Source: Rhodococcus sp. IEGM 1409 (GTDB lineage: Bacteria; Actinomycetota; Actinomycetes; Mycobacteriales; Mycobacteriaceae). From it: 64,000 nt of DNA. The DNA is taken from contig NZ_JASHKN010000008.1 of NCBI RefSeq assembly GCF_030056735.1, forward strand, positions 124,001-188,000, given 5' to 3'. The translations under genes were made by a program, and so were the position numbers. How positions within the stretch are numbered: position 1 is the first letter of the stretch; every line of letters starts with the position of its first letter. Positions 34,691 through 43,810 of this stretch are shown piece after piece. The notes beneath the pieces are model-generated. The model searched no databases and was not told where the DNA came from. It was given only the letters and a program-made list of their open reading frames with translations.

Positions 34691-36367
34691 TCAGAGTCCA
34701 GGAATCGGCGGGAGGACCGGCAACAGAATCGGCGGCAGTCCGGGAATGTAGATCGCGGGCGGCGGAGGCGCAGGTGCGGGCGCCGGCGGCACGTAGGTGT
34801 CCCGTACCACCGGCGGTGCCTCGACGACGGGTGGGGCTTCCTCGGTCGTAGTCGGAGGCGGCGTCGTTGTGGTCGGCGGCGGAGTAGTCGTGGTCGTCGG
34901 GGCCGGGGTAGTCACCTCGGTTGCCGCAGGTCCAGCTTCTTCGGAGTCTCCGAAGACCTTTCCTCCATAGCCCAACCCCAGCCCGACGATGACGACTGCT
35001 GCGATCACACCGGCGCCGAGGCCGGCAAAACGCAGTGGATTCCTCGGCTCTGTGGACATGGTTTCCACAGTCTGGGTTCCGGAGAGCCACGACGGGTGTG
35101 CGGTTCCTGCTCCGACTCCCTCGTCTTCGCGCACTGCCGAGTACGCCTGGGCGTCAACCATCACGGCCTCGGTATCGGCGTCCCGCTCGGCCCCGAACCC
35201 GTCCGTGACCGGTTCACTGTCAGCGACGACAAAATCTGCACTCTGGTCGAATCGTTGCTCGTGCCGGTTCGGTCGTGGCTGCGGCAGTTCCGCGGCATAC
35301 GGACTCGACATCCGTTCCTGCGGAACCGACTTCGCCTCGACAGCAACCTCCGGCACGGCTTTCGGTCGCTCCGATTCGGGGAGCGTCGTGACTCCTCCAT
35401 AGCTGAACGCCTGTACCGGGACGGGCACCTCTGCCGGTGTGTGAATCGGATAAGGCGCGAAGATCGGCGCCACCGCTGGGACCTGAACCGGCACGGCGAC
35501 AGGGCGTGACGACGGCGCCATGGACAACTCGGCGATCAGCGCGGCGCCTTGCGCTGTCACCAGTTCAGGCTGCTCGGGCGCGATGACGGGGGAATCCAGC
35601 CACGCCGCGAGAGTCGCTCGCACGATCGGGATGCGCGCGCCGCCGCCGATGAGGACAATCACGTCCGGGTTACGGCCGGACGTTGCGATGACCTCTCGTA
35701 TTTCTCGCGCAAAAGCCTCCACCGACGTGATGACCAAGGAATCGAAAACTTCCCGCGACAACAAGAGAAGTCCACCAGGGCCGGGCAGGCACACTGCGCT
35801 CCGTGTGGACAGCTGTTCCTTGGCAAGTCGGCATCGCGCCTGCAGTTCGGAGTCGCCACCCGGGTCGGCCGGCGTCGCAATTCGGCGACGCACGGTCTGG
35901 TCGGAGTAGACGAGGTCATCGAAGTGGTCTCCACTGGCCCGAGTCGACCGAGCGGTCACGACGGTAGATCTCGTATGCCTGTCCACAACGCTGATCGTCG
36001 ATCCCGAACTACCCATGTCGACGACGACGAGCGTGCTCTGATCGGTCAGTGCACCGGGTTCCTCGAGCATCCGGAGCGTCGCTGATACTTCGGGCACCAA
36101 CTCGAAGTTGTCGATGCCTTTCTGTTCGAACGCGGACTGGAGTGCACCGGCTTGCGCTTGATCGCGGTAGACGACGACCGTATGGCTGCTGAGTTCGGCG
36201 TTCTCGGTCAACGCCACTCGAGTCGCTTCTGCAGCGATGTCCTCCGGGACGTCCCGCCCCCGATCAACCGATCTCGATCGAAACACCGGACCGCTGTGGT
36301 CGGGCGTCCCCGGGCGCGCCAAACGCACAGCGCTGGCTCCCACCGTCACGCCCAATACCAAGTTCAT
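34691..36367 (-). CDS. Second membrane-anchored DnaK-like protein
   Basis: 558 residues from ATG 36367. An actin/Hsp70-like N-terminal part: LVLGVTVGASAVRLA (phosphate-1), VVVDMGSSGSTISVVDRH (phosphate-2, with Ser for the usual Gly-Thr), and VIVLIGGGARIPIVRATLAAWL (adenosine motif). A linker rich in Pro, Val and Glu leads to one span (FAGLGAGVIAAVVIVGLGLG, about 455-474), then an outside tail of Thr/Pro repeats (PPPTTTTPPPTTTEEAPP) and a Pro-Ile-Leu end (YIPGLPPILLPVLPPIPGL). No peptide-binding domain. Same architecture as the protein encoded at 14529, although the outer tails are unrelated in sequence. Function unknown. Confidence 0.85.
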   Translation of the reverse strand: MNLVLGVTVGASAVRLARPGTPDHSGPVFRSRSVDRGRDVPEDIAAEATRVALTENAELSSHTVVVYRDQAQAGALQSAFEQKGIDNFELVPEVSATLRMLEEPGALTDQSTLVVVDMGSSGSTISVVDRHTRSTVVTARSTRASGDHFDDLVYSDQTVRRRIATPADPGGDSELQARCRLAKEQLSTRSAVCLPGPGGLLLLSREVFDSLVITSVEAFAREIREVIATSGRNPDVIVLIGGGARIPIVRATLAAWLDSPVIAPEQPELVTAQGAALIAELSMAPSSRPVAVPVQVPAVAPIFAPYPIHTPAEVPVPVQAFSYGGVTTLPESERPKAVPEVAVEAKSVPQERMSSPYAAELPQPRPNRHEQRFDQSADFVVADSEPVTDGFGAERDADTEAVMVDAQAYSAVREDEGVGAGTAHPSWLSGTQTVETMSTEPRNPLRFAGLGAGVIAAVVIVGLGLGYGGKVFGDSEEAGPAATEVTTPAPTTTTTPPPTTTTPPPTTTEEAPPVVEAPPVVRDTYVPPAPAPAPPPPAIYIPGLPPILLPVLPPIPGL

Positions 36368-36515
36368 GATCCACCTTCGTCGACCGTGGACGGGTCCCGT
36401 CAGCAGACCCGTCATTCCCCGGCCGGAAGTCTACCCACTAGGGATGGGCTGCGAGGTTCGCGCATCGCATCCAACGCTTAAACGCAGCTACTATTTCGCT
36501 ACCTGGACGCTCAAC

Positions 36516-37835
36516 CTACCGCCCTAAGCCGCGATAGTTCCAACCGGCAGCACGCCAGAGTTCCGGATCGAGGCAATTTCTGGCGTCGACGATCACGCGT
36601 CGACGAACGAGGGGTTCCAGATCGGCAGGCATTAGTGAGGCGAACTCATCCCATTCCGTCGCGATCAAAACGACATCGGCATTCTTGCAGGCGTCTGACG
36701 TGGAGGTTGCGTAGTGCAGGGTGGGAAACAGTCGGCGAGAATTGTCCATCGCCTTCGGATCGAAGACGGTAACTGCCGCCCCGTGCAGCTGCATCATTCC
36801 CGCAACGTTCAGCGCAGGCGAATCGCGCACATCGTCGGATTCGGGCTTGAATGCGGCCCCGAGCACCGACACGTTAGCTCCCAGCAAACCGCCATCGCAG
36901 GCTGCCGTCACCAGTTCCACTGCTTTTGTTCGTCGTCGCATGTTGATGCTGTCGACCTCACGAAGGAAGTACAGCGCTTGGTCTACACCCAACTCTCCGG
37001 CGCGTGCCATGAAAGCCCGAATGTCCTTCGGCAGGCAACCACCGCCGAACCCCAACCCCGCATTCAGAAACCGCCTGCCGATCCGAGCGTCGTATCCGAG
37101 AGCGTCGGCCAAGATCGTGACATCGGCGCCGGTGGCCTCACACACCTCCGCAATCGCGTTGATGAAGGACACCTTGGTCGCGAGAAACGCATTCGCAGAT
37201 CCCTTCACCAACTCGGATGTCGCCAGATCGGTCACGAGAAACGGCACCCCCGCGCCTAACATCTCGGCGTACACCTCACGAAGAACACCTTCGGCATTTC
37301 CCGGTCGATCACGATCAACCCCTAGAACCAACCGATCAGGGCTCAGGGTGTCCGCGATGGCGTGCCCCTCACGCAGAAACTCCGGATTCCAGGCCACCTC
37401 AACGGCGCTACCCGCGGGCGCAGTGGCCCTGAGTCGCTCGCCGAGAGCCGCAGCCGTCCCTACCGGAACGGTCGACTTGCCGACGATCAGCGAAGGCCGT
37501 CGAAGGAACGGCGCCAACATATCGATCACCGAATGAACGTGACTCAGATCCGCGGCGTACTCCCCCTTCTTCTGCGGAGTCCCCACCCCGACAAAATGGA
37601 TGTCGGCAAAATCCGCGGCGTCGGCATAGGACGTCGTGAACCGGAGCCGACCCGACTCCAGATTCTTCTCGAGCATTTCGGTCAGACCCGGCTCGAAGAA
37701 CGGGACCTCCCCCCGGGACAACTTGTCGACTTTGGACTGGTCGATGTCGACTCCCAGCACGTCGTGACCCAGTTCCGCCATACACACTGCGTGGGTCGCC
37801 CCCAGGTATCCCGTTCCGAACACGGTCATTTTCAT
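36516..37835 (-). CDS. ugd: UDP-glucose 6-dehydrogenase (Ugd), copy 1
   Basis: Oxidises UDP-glucose to UDP-glucuronate with NAD. 439 residues from ATG 37835. N-terminal Rossmann motif FGTGYLGATHAVCMAELG, central FINAIAEVCEATGADV, catalytic Cys in GFGGGCLPKDIRAFM (about 265), and the C-terminal NAD/UDP region (VLGAAFKPESDDVRDSPALN). It shares most residues with the copy at 41464. It is divergent from the Wzb-like phosphatase gene and outside the main operon. BY-kinases activate Ugd by tyrosine phosphorylation in other bacteria, and a Wzc-type kinase lies at 39316. Confidence 0.95.
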   Translation of the reverse strand: MKMTVFGTGYLGATHAVCMAELGHDVLGVDIDQSKVDKLSRGEVPFFEPGLTEMLEKNLESGRLRFTTSYADAADFADIHFVGVGTPQKKGEYAADLSHVHSVIDMLAPFLRRPSLIVGKSTVPVGTAAALGERLRATAPAGSAVEVAWNPEFLREGHAIADTLSPDRLVLGVDRDRPGNAEGVLREVYAEMLGAGVPFLVTDLATSELVKGSANAFLATKVSFINAIAEVCEATGADVTILADALGYDARIGRRFLNAGLGFGGGCLPKDIRAFMARAGELGVDQALYFLREVDSINMRRRTKAVELVTAACDGGLLGANVSVLGAAFKPESDDVRDSPALNVAGMMQLHGAAVTVFDPKAMDNSRRLFPTLHYATSTSDACKNADVVLIATEWDEFASLMPADLEPLVRRRVIVDARNCLDPELWRAAGWNYRGLGR

Positions 37836-37943
37836 GTGTTGTTGGTATGCGCCCGAACTTTCCGACACGCGTACGCCAGGTGGGCGCGAAACCAACATCG
37901 GGCGTACGACGAGTGCGTCGCGCCTGCGACCTATGCTTCTGCC

Positions 37944-38468
37944 ATGCACGTTCTCTTTGTCTGTACGGGAAACATCTGCCGATCACCTACCGGTGAACGC
38001 CTCGCGCGTGCCTACGCCGCCGAAGCCGGGGCCACCGGCTTCACCGCTTCGAGTGCCGGCACCCGGGCGATGGTCGGACACCCGATCGAGCCGACTGCAG
38101 CACGGGTTCTCGCGGGTCTCGGCGGCGACCCCGGAGAGTTTCAAGCCCGACGTCTGACGACGGTGCTGGCTGCCGATGCCGATCTCATTCTCACGATGAC
38201 CGAAAGTCACCGGGACAAAGTCCTGGCGATGGCTCCGACGCGACTGAAGCGCACCTTCACCCTTCGAGAAGCCGCACGGTTGGCCACGCTCGCCGACGCC
38301 GGCAGTGTTGACGATCTGGCCGCCGCCAGACCGCGTTTTCGTGCCACCGAGCCCGAGGACGTCACAGATCCGATGGGTAAGGAAGAGAGACTCTTTCACG
38401 AGATCGGACTTCAGATCGCCGATCTCGTGGGCCCGCTGCTCAGCCGACTTCGCTTCGGTGAGGGCTGA
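37944..38468 (+). CDS. Low-molecular-weight protein tyrosine phosphatase (Wzb-like)
   Basis: 174 residues from ATG 37944. The active-site loop CTGNICRS starts at Cys7, with Arg13; the family Asp is probably Asp142 in TDPMG. Compact alpha/beta fold, normal length. Close to a Wzc-type tyrosine kinase gene and two ugd genes, so it probably dephosphorylates the kinase tail or Ugd, as Wzb does in enteric capsule loci. Divergent from ugd copy 1 with 108 bp between. Confidence 0.92.
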   Translation: MHVLFVCTGNICRSPTGERLARAYAAEAGATGFTASSAGTRAMVGHPIEPTAARVLAGLGGDPGEFQARRLTTVLAADADLILTMTESHRDKVLAMAPTRLKRTFTLREAARLATLADAGSVDDLAAARPRFRATEPEDVTDPMGKEERLFHEIGLQIADLVGPLLSRLRFGEG

Positions 38469-39239
38469 GCGACGTCACCGCGGTCAACTGCGGTAGCGAC
38501 TTGTCCGATTCGCAGGAGTAGCTGTACTCGTACGCATTACGCCCTCGAGACGGCGTCGTTATTCACCCTCCAAGCAGGCAAGTACGCGCATGCTTCACCA
38601 TTAGCATTGCGTACCTATAGTTTTCATTGCCTGACCAATTGGACTCCACGTTTGAGCGGAAACCCGCACGCGGTTGATAAACCCTCTGCAAATCGAACCA
38701 TCGCCCGTCCGGCTGCACGGCAATTCCGAACGATCGTCCGACACTTCGCCGCTGGGTGCGCCACGCGATATGTGAAGACGAAATCTTCGACGAATTGGGG
38801 GCATACCTACCAAGCGATTAGCCCGCATATCGGAAAAGATTGCAGTACAACATCATTCGCAATACTTGACAGACCACCGACCCGAAGCTGCAATGCGCGG
38901 AGGCTGCTACCGCAAATACCTGGCCCGTTGCCATCGGCCCTACAAAAAGAAGGGCACGTCGGCTGATTTCGTAAACTGCTCGGTCCCAACGTCATCGCGT
39001 CTCGACGCAACAGGAATACCGCGCCGCCAAGATTGCGGACACGCGGCACCCTCCAAGTACGGAATGGGGCCGACACCGGCATCCCGGCAAACAGACAAAA
39101 ACGGATCCGAACGCCGACGACCCGACCGGCGATACTCTCACGGGCATCTCCAGTCGGGTCCGGTTCGAAGATCGAAGTATCTGCGACGGGTAATCGCCTC
39201 CCGTGCCAACACGGCCGGGGCTACCGGAGTCGCTGGAAA
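38469..39239. other. Gene-free stretch with a kinase-tail relic
   Basis: 771 bp without a supported gene, between the phosphatase stop and the terminator hairpin at 39240. Only the relic at 38497-38583 resembles a protein. Reading frames on the plus strand (38607-38966; 38866-39291) have no recognisable residues and stop-rich alternatives. The middle (38590-38870) is A/T-richer than the flanks. Confidence 0.6.
38497..38583 (-). pseudogene. Relic of a Wzc-type kinase C terminus
   Basis: On the minus strand the frame reads TCLLGG-stop-ITTPSRGRNAYEYSYSCESD. The intact kinase at 39316 ends ATILGTVITMTPLNGRGVYE, then YKYYYDSDP. With one gap and the stop opposite the Val after LGT, 14 of about 26 positions match, including the TPxxGRxxYEYxY core and the SD. 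No start or upstream kinase motif is found in the same frame. It is probably the stump of an older, deleted copy of the kinase gene. Confidence 0.55.
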
Positions 39240-39278
39240 GCTAACGGGCCCCCGAGCATTTCTCGGGGGCCCGTTAGC
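39240..39278 (-). terminator. Terminator of the Wzc/polysaccharide transcript
   Basis: Perfect 17-bp stem (39240-39256 with 39262-39278; GCTAACGGGCCCCCGAG) with a 5-base loop, 37 bp after the kinase stop on the minus strand, followed by TTTCCAGC. Confidence 0.9.
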
Positions 39279-39315
39279 GCGACGCGAGTGAAACAAAGGT
39301 CAGTACTCGACCCGT

Positions 39316-40767
39316 TCAGTTGACTGTCGACGGAGCCCGCACTTCGTTGACTGCGCTGGCACTGGCGCCGGACGAACTTCCTACAGGTATGTCAGCCACA
39401 ACAGGATCGGAGTCGTAGTAGTACTTGTACTCGTAAACCCCGCGACCGTTCAGCGGGGTCATCGTTATGACAGTGCCGAGAATCGTCGCACCCACGCTGT
39501 GGAGGTTGCCCACCGCCCTGCTCAACTGTTCCCTCTTCGTCGAACCATGACGAGCAATGACGAGTGCGCCGTCAGCTAGAGCAGACAGAACTGCAGCATC
39601 CGTAACCGGAAGCAACGGCGAGGCGTCGATGATGACGTAGTCGAACCTTCTGCGGAGATCAGCAAAAACTGCGTGGGCAGTGTCAGTCCCCAGCAATTCG
39701 CTCGGGTTCGGAGGAATCGGACCCGAGGCAAGAACCGTCAGGTCCGCATTGCTCGTAACTTGAAGCACGTCGTCCAGATCTGCTTGCCCGGCCAGGACCG
39801 AACTGAGCCCGACGCTTCCGATTAGTCCGAGGTACTTCGACACACGAGGCTTACGAAGGTCCCCTTCGACGAGACATACCTTCTTGCCCGCCTCGGCCAG
39901 CACGAGTGCGATGTTGACGGCGGTCGTAGTCTTGCCCTCCGAGGGAAGCGAACTCGTGACGACGATGACACTCGGGGGGTGATCCACTGCCAGGAACTGC
40001 AAATTGGTTCGTAGTTCACGGTATGCCTCGGCACTGGCGGAGTTGCCTTCGTGGAAGTTGATCGCTTGATGAACTTCACGTTCCTTGTCGAACGGAATTG
40101 TTCCCACCATCGCCGCACCAACGACGTCCTCGACTGTCTTTCGTTCTTTGACAGTGTTGTCCAAGCGGTCACGCACCACCGCTAACCCGATCCCCAGCAG
40201 AAGACCGATCGCGGCACCCAGTGCCACGTTCCGCGACGTCTTCGGCGAGACCGGTTCCGCGGGAGTTTGTGCTCGCTGCTCCACAACGACGCGCGCAGGC
40301 GCCGTGCCACCGTTGGCGGGCGTACCCAGATCTTTGACCATGACGACAAATTCGTCCGACAGCGCATTGGCAATTTCTCGAGCCAGTTCAGGCGACGCAT
40401 CTTGCACGCTCAAGTCGAGAAGTACTGTCTCCGGTGCCGATGTGGCGGTCACCTTCGACGAAATCTCCGCAGCGGAAAGCCCGCCGAGCCGATCCGGCCC
40501 GACTGAATCGATCGTCCTCTGTGCCAGTGTCTCGCCGGTAAGGAGCTTGGCGTAGGAAGTGACCAACTGCTGCGAGAGCTGGTTGCCTTGGTAAGCCTCG
40601 TTCACGGTTGTTCCGGTAGAAGTCGACACGAACAGGCGTGTGGAAGCCTGGTAGATCGGTGTGGCAATCAACGAGGCGCCCAATGCACCCAAGATCACGA
40701 CTACAGTGACGACAGCAACTATCTTCCACCGTGCCTGCAGAATCTTCAGGTAGTCCCGTACATCCAT
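39316..40767 (-). CDS. wzc: Polysaccharide co-polymerase / tyrosine autokinase (Wzc/CpsD-like)
   Basis: 483 residues from ATG 40767, preceded by AAGGAG. A Wzz-type N-terminal span (WKIVAVVTVVVILGALGASL, about 13-32), an outer segment to about 190, a second span (VALGAAIGLLLGIGLAVVRD) and a cytosolic BY-kinase: Walker A in VTSSLPSEGKTTTAVNIAL (about 270), Walker A' in VCLVEGDLRKP, Walker B in FDYVIIDASPLL. The tyrosine cluster YEYKYYYDSD lies near residue 460, followed by a tail. Length control and export of the polymer by transphosphorylation of the tyrosine tail are known from the family. 696 bp separates it from ugd copy 2. Confidence 0.93.
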   Translation of the reverse strand: MDVRDYLKILQARWKIVAVVTVVVILGALGASLIATPIYQASTRLFVSTSTGTTVNEAYQGNQLSQQLVTSYAKLLTGETLAQRTIDSVGPDRLGGLSAAEISSKVTATSAPETVLLDLSVQDASPELAREIANALSDEFVVMVKDLGTPANGGTAPARVVVEQRAQTPAEPVSPKTSRNVALGAAIGLLLGIGLAVVRDRLDNTVKERKTVEDVVGAAMVGTIPFDKEREVHQAINFHEGNSASAEAYRELRTNLQFLAVDHPPSVIVVTSSLPSEGKTTTAVNIALVLAEAGKKVCLVEGDLRKPRVSKYLGLIGSVGLSSVLAGQADLDDVLQVTSNADLTVLASGPIPPNPSELLGTDTAHAVFADLRRRFDYVIIDASPLLPVTDAAVLSALADGALVIARHGSTKREQLSRAVGNLHSVGATILGTVITMTPLNGRGVYEYKYYYDSDPVVADIPVGSSSGASASAVNEVRAPSTVN

Positions 40768-41385
40768 CGTCGAATCTCCTTCGGCTCGAACACGAATCAC
40801 GTCTTCGAGTAGTAATCGACAGCCGCTTGTCGAGCCGCTGCACTCAATCCAGGCTGAACGAGGCAGCCAATCTTCTATCGCACACACATAGTGTGATTTT
40901 GTGTTCGGAACGAGCAGGTTCGCGTTCCTTCAAGGCATGTCACGACGCGGCCGACACATGAAGGCGTAGCGACGGGCTCGAGGCAGTGGACATCAGGGCC
41001 CTCTCCCACGTCTCCTGTACCAGCCTTGCTCGCCGAGACCGCATTGCGGCGACCCCAGCGCATGCATTCAGTCCGAGTTGGGAGCAAATACTACGAACAG
41101 CTGTGCTGAACTCTACTGTGTCATTAACCTTTTCACCACCGCAACAACAATTCGGCGCAGCTGTGCAGCCACATTCGATCTCGCCGTCCGAGCGAGGATC
41201 GCCCACGGCCAATTGACGGTAAGGACCAAAGTCCACCCAGGTGCATTCACGGACCACTAGATCGAAAGCTGCTGCGCACCAGTAGAACAAGGCTCTATTC
41301 CACACCACGGCACCATCGGCCGGACGCAAACTCAGTGCCGCGCCGACACAGCTCATCTATTGACGGACCTTGGTCCCGATCCTTG
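40768..41385. other. Wzc upstream spacer
   Basis: 618 bp without a supported gene. CACAC-ATA-GTGTG at 40883-40895 is a perfect 13-bp palindrome, 120 bp before the kinase start, and could be an operator. The minus-strand frame at 40940-41356 (138 codons) contains a Cys-rich stretch and no recognised motif and I do not count it as a gene. The spacer is long enough to hold the kinase's own promoter. Confidence 0.55.
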
Positions 41386-41411
41386 GCGAATCCACCCGAG
41401 GGTGGACTCGC
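41386..41411 (-). terminator. Hairpin after ugd copy 2
   Basis: GCGAATCCACC (41386-41396) pairs with GGTGGACTCGC (41401-41411) with one A-C mismatch and a 4-base loop, about 50 bp after the ugd stop on the minus strand. It probably ends or thins the main polysaccharide transcript before the kinase gene. Confidence 0.6.
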
Positions 41412-41430
41412 ACCAGGCTTCGCCCACTGA

Positions 41431-41470
41431 TGGTTTCGACGATTTACGGCTGGTTTCAAAGATTTACGGT
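41431..41470. repeat. Imperfect 20-bp tandem duplication across the ugd stop
   Basis: TGGTTTCGACGATTTACGGC (41431-41450) is followed by TGGTTTCAAAGATTTACGGT (41451-41470), 16 of 20 identical. The second copy contains the stop codon (TAA, 41464-41466) and last codon of ugd copy 2; the first repeats it downstream. Confidence 0.8.
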
Positions 41471-42789
41471 CTTCCGAGCCCTCGATAGGTCCACCCCGCG
41501 TCGCGCCAGGTGCTCGGTTCCAGGCAATTGCGCCCGTCAATGATCGCCTTCTTGCGCACGATTGCTTCGAGGTCCGACGGCAGCAATTTTCGAAATTCGG
41601 TCCATTCGGTCAGGACCAGGACGACATCAGCCCCTGCGCACGCTTCAAGTGCGCTCGACGTGTAGGTGAGGGTGGGGAACAAAGCCTTCGAATTTCCCAT
41701 TGCCTTTGGATCGTAGACATTGACGGCAGCGCCTTGCAGTTGAATCTGACCCGCGACGTTCAGTGCCGGCGAGTCACGAACGTCGTCGGAGTCAGGTTTG
41801 AACGCGGCACCGAGAACCGCCACACGGGCTCCGAGCAGCGAGCCACACGCTTCACGAGCCAGTTCGACCATCCGTGTACGACGGCGCATGTTGATATTGT
41901 CGACTTCGCGCAGGAAGGTGAGTGCTTGGTCTGCCCCCAATTCACCCGCGCGTGCCATGAAAGCACGGATATCCTTCGGCAAGCAGCCGCCACCGAAACC
42001 GATCCCGGCATTGAGGAATCGCCTGCCTATTCTCTCGTCGTGGCCGATGGCATCGGCAAGAACGGTGACATCCGCACCCGAGGCCTCGCATACCTCCGAG
42101 ATCGCATTGATAAACGAGATCTTCGTCGCCAGAAAGGCATTGGCTGATGCTTTGACCAACTCCGAAGTGGCAAGGTCGGTGACAACAAAGGGGATACCTT
42201 CGTTCAAGAGCTGCTCGTATACTTCACGCGCAACCGATTCTGCACGTCCAGGTCGATTGCGGTCTACCCCTAGCACAAGCCGGTCCGGGTGAAGCGTGTC
42301 CTTCACCGCGTAGCCTTCCCGGAGGAATTCCGGGTTCCACGCCACCTCGACGTCTCGTCCTGCAGGCGCCAGCTCACGCGCCCGCGCACCTAATCGCTCG
42401 GCAGTACCCACTGGCACAGTCGATTTTCCGAAAATGACGGCCGGCCTGGTCAAGAGAGGTGCGAGGGACTCGATCACCGAATCGACAAAGCGCATGTCGG
42501 CCGCGAACTCCCCCTTCTTCTGAGGCGTACCGACGCCGAGGAAATGGATGTCCGCGAACTCTGCGGCCTCCTCGTAGGAAGACGTGAACCGAAGACGTCC
42601 CGCGGCTATGTTGCGGCGCAACACTTCCTCGAGCCCTGGCTCGTAGAAAGGAACCTCCCCAGCTTCGAGCATAGCGAGCTTGTTCGGATCGACATCGACG
42701 CCGAGAACCTCGTGACCCAACTCGGCCATGCATGCTGCGTGTGTCGCGCCCAGGTAGCCGGTGCCGAATACCGCAATACGAGAAGTCAT
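41464..42789 (-). CDS. ugd: UDP-glucose 6-dehydrogenase (Ugd), copy 2
   Basis: 441 residues from ATG 42789. Rossmann loop FGTGYLGATHAACMAELG, catalytic Cys in GFGGGCLPKDIRAFM (about 267), C-terminal VLGAAFKPDSDDVRDSPALN. It is collinear with copy 1 over its whole length, without gaps of note. It closes the main leftward operon, 52 bp after fcl, so it is probably the copy dedicated to this polysaccharide. Confidence 0.95.
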   Translation of the reverse strand: MTSRIAVFGTGYLGATHAACMAELGHEVLGVDVDPNKLAMLEAGEVPFYEPGLEEVLRRNIAAGRLRFTSSYEEAAEFADIHFLGVGTPQKKGEFAADMRFVDSVIESLAPLLTRPAVIFGKSTVPVGTAERLGARARELAPAGRDVEVAWNPEFLREGYAVKDTLHPDRLVLGVDRNRPGRAESVAREVYEQLLNEGIPFVVTDLATSELVKASANAFLATKISFINAISEVCEASGADVTVLADAIGHDERIGRRFLNAGIGFGGGCLPKDIRAFMARAGELGADQALTFLREVDNINMRRRTRMVELAREACGSLLGARVAVLGAAFKPDSDDVRDSPALNVAGQIQLQGAAVNVYDPKAMGNSKALFPTLTYTSSALEACAGADVVLVLTEWTEFRKLLPSDLEAIVRKKAIIDGRNCLEPSTWRDAGWTYRGLGRP

Positions 42790-42841
42790 AACGATGTCTG
42801 CCTGTCGAAGTCGGTTTTACGTCGAATAATGCTGTAGTACT

Positions 42842-43810
42842 TCATGTCCTGATCGAATCGACGTTCTGTCGATACCACTCCACAGTCGATGCGATCCCCA
42901 CACGCAAGTCAATCCTGGGCTGCCAACCCAAATCTCGAAGCTTCCCGATGTCGAGCAGCTTCCGCGGCGTTCCGTCAGGTTTCGTGTGGTCCCATTCGAT
43001 CTCGCCGCCGAACCCGACCTCGTCCGCCACGATCGCGGAGATCTCCGCGATGCTCTGGTCCTCGCCAGTACCCACGTTGACGTGCTCAACTCCGTCATAG
43101 TGGTCGAGCAGATGAAGACAGGCATCCGCCATGTCGTCGACATGAAGAAACTCACGCCGTGGGGTCCCGCTACCCCAGTTCACAACTGACGCCGCTCCCT
43201 CACGGCGCGCGTCGTCGAAGCGCCTGATGAGTGCTGGCAGCACATGAGAGCCCTTGGTAGAGAAGTTGTCACCAGGGCCGTAGAGATTGGTCGGCATCGC
43301 GGAAATCCACGGACGCCCGAACTGCTTGCGAACAGCCTGCACCTGCAGGATTCCGGCGATCTTTGCGATCGCATACGCATCGTTGGTCGGCTCCAAATGA
43401 CCGGTCAGCAGATACTCTTCGCGAATCGGTTGGGGAGCGAACTTCGGGTAGATGCAGGATGACCCGAGGAATAGCAGGCGCTCGACATCGAACTCGGCCG
43501 CCGCATCCATCACGTTCACCTGAATGCGAAGGTTGTCGGAGATAAAGTCCACCGGCAGTGTGCTGTTCGCCAAGATCCCGCCCACTCTGGCTGCCGCGAG
43601 AACCACGTTCTTCGGCCTCTCCTCGGCGAAGAATTCGAACACTGCACCGCGGTCACGAAGATCGAGTTCGGCGGACGTGCGACCGACAAGGCGATTGAAA
43701 CCGTCGGCTTCCAAACGACGCCAAATCGCTGAACCTACGAGCCCACGATGGCCCGCGACGAACACACGCTCGCTCCGATCGAGCGGCCGCTGCACGTTCT
43801 CTCCTGTCAT
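42842..43810 (-). CDS. fcl: GDP-L-fucose synthase (WcaG/Fcl)
   Basis: 322 residues. Epimerase-reductase that completes GDP-L-fucose from GDP-4-keto-6-deoxymannose with [27 protein letters not shown] is the cofactor loop, [19 protein letters not shown] is the family Ser-Cys/Tyr region, and YAIAKIAGI carries the Tyr-x3-Lys pair. ATG 43810 overlaps the gmd stop by ATGA. Confidence 0.95.
   Translation of the reverse strand: MTGENVQRPLDRSERVFVAGHRGLVGSAIWRRLEADGFNRLVGRTSAELDLRDRGAVFEFFAEERPKNVVLAAARVGGILANSTLPVDFISDNLRIQVNVMDAAAEFDVERLLFLGSSCIYPKFAPQPIREEYLLTGHLEPTNDAYAIAKIAGILQVQAVRKQFGRPWISAMPTNLYGPGDNFSTKGSHVLPALIRRFDDARREGAASVVNWGSGTPRREFLHVDDMADACLHLLDHYDGVEHVNVGTGEDQSIAEISAIVADEVGFGGEIEWDHTKPDGTPRKLLDIGKLRDLGWQPRIDLRVGIASTVEWYRQNVDSIRT

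Noticed and set aside
40940-41356. 138-codon minus-strand frame with Cys-rich stretch
   Set aside because: No ribosome site, no recognisable domain, unlikely codon pattern; left as spacer.
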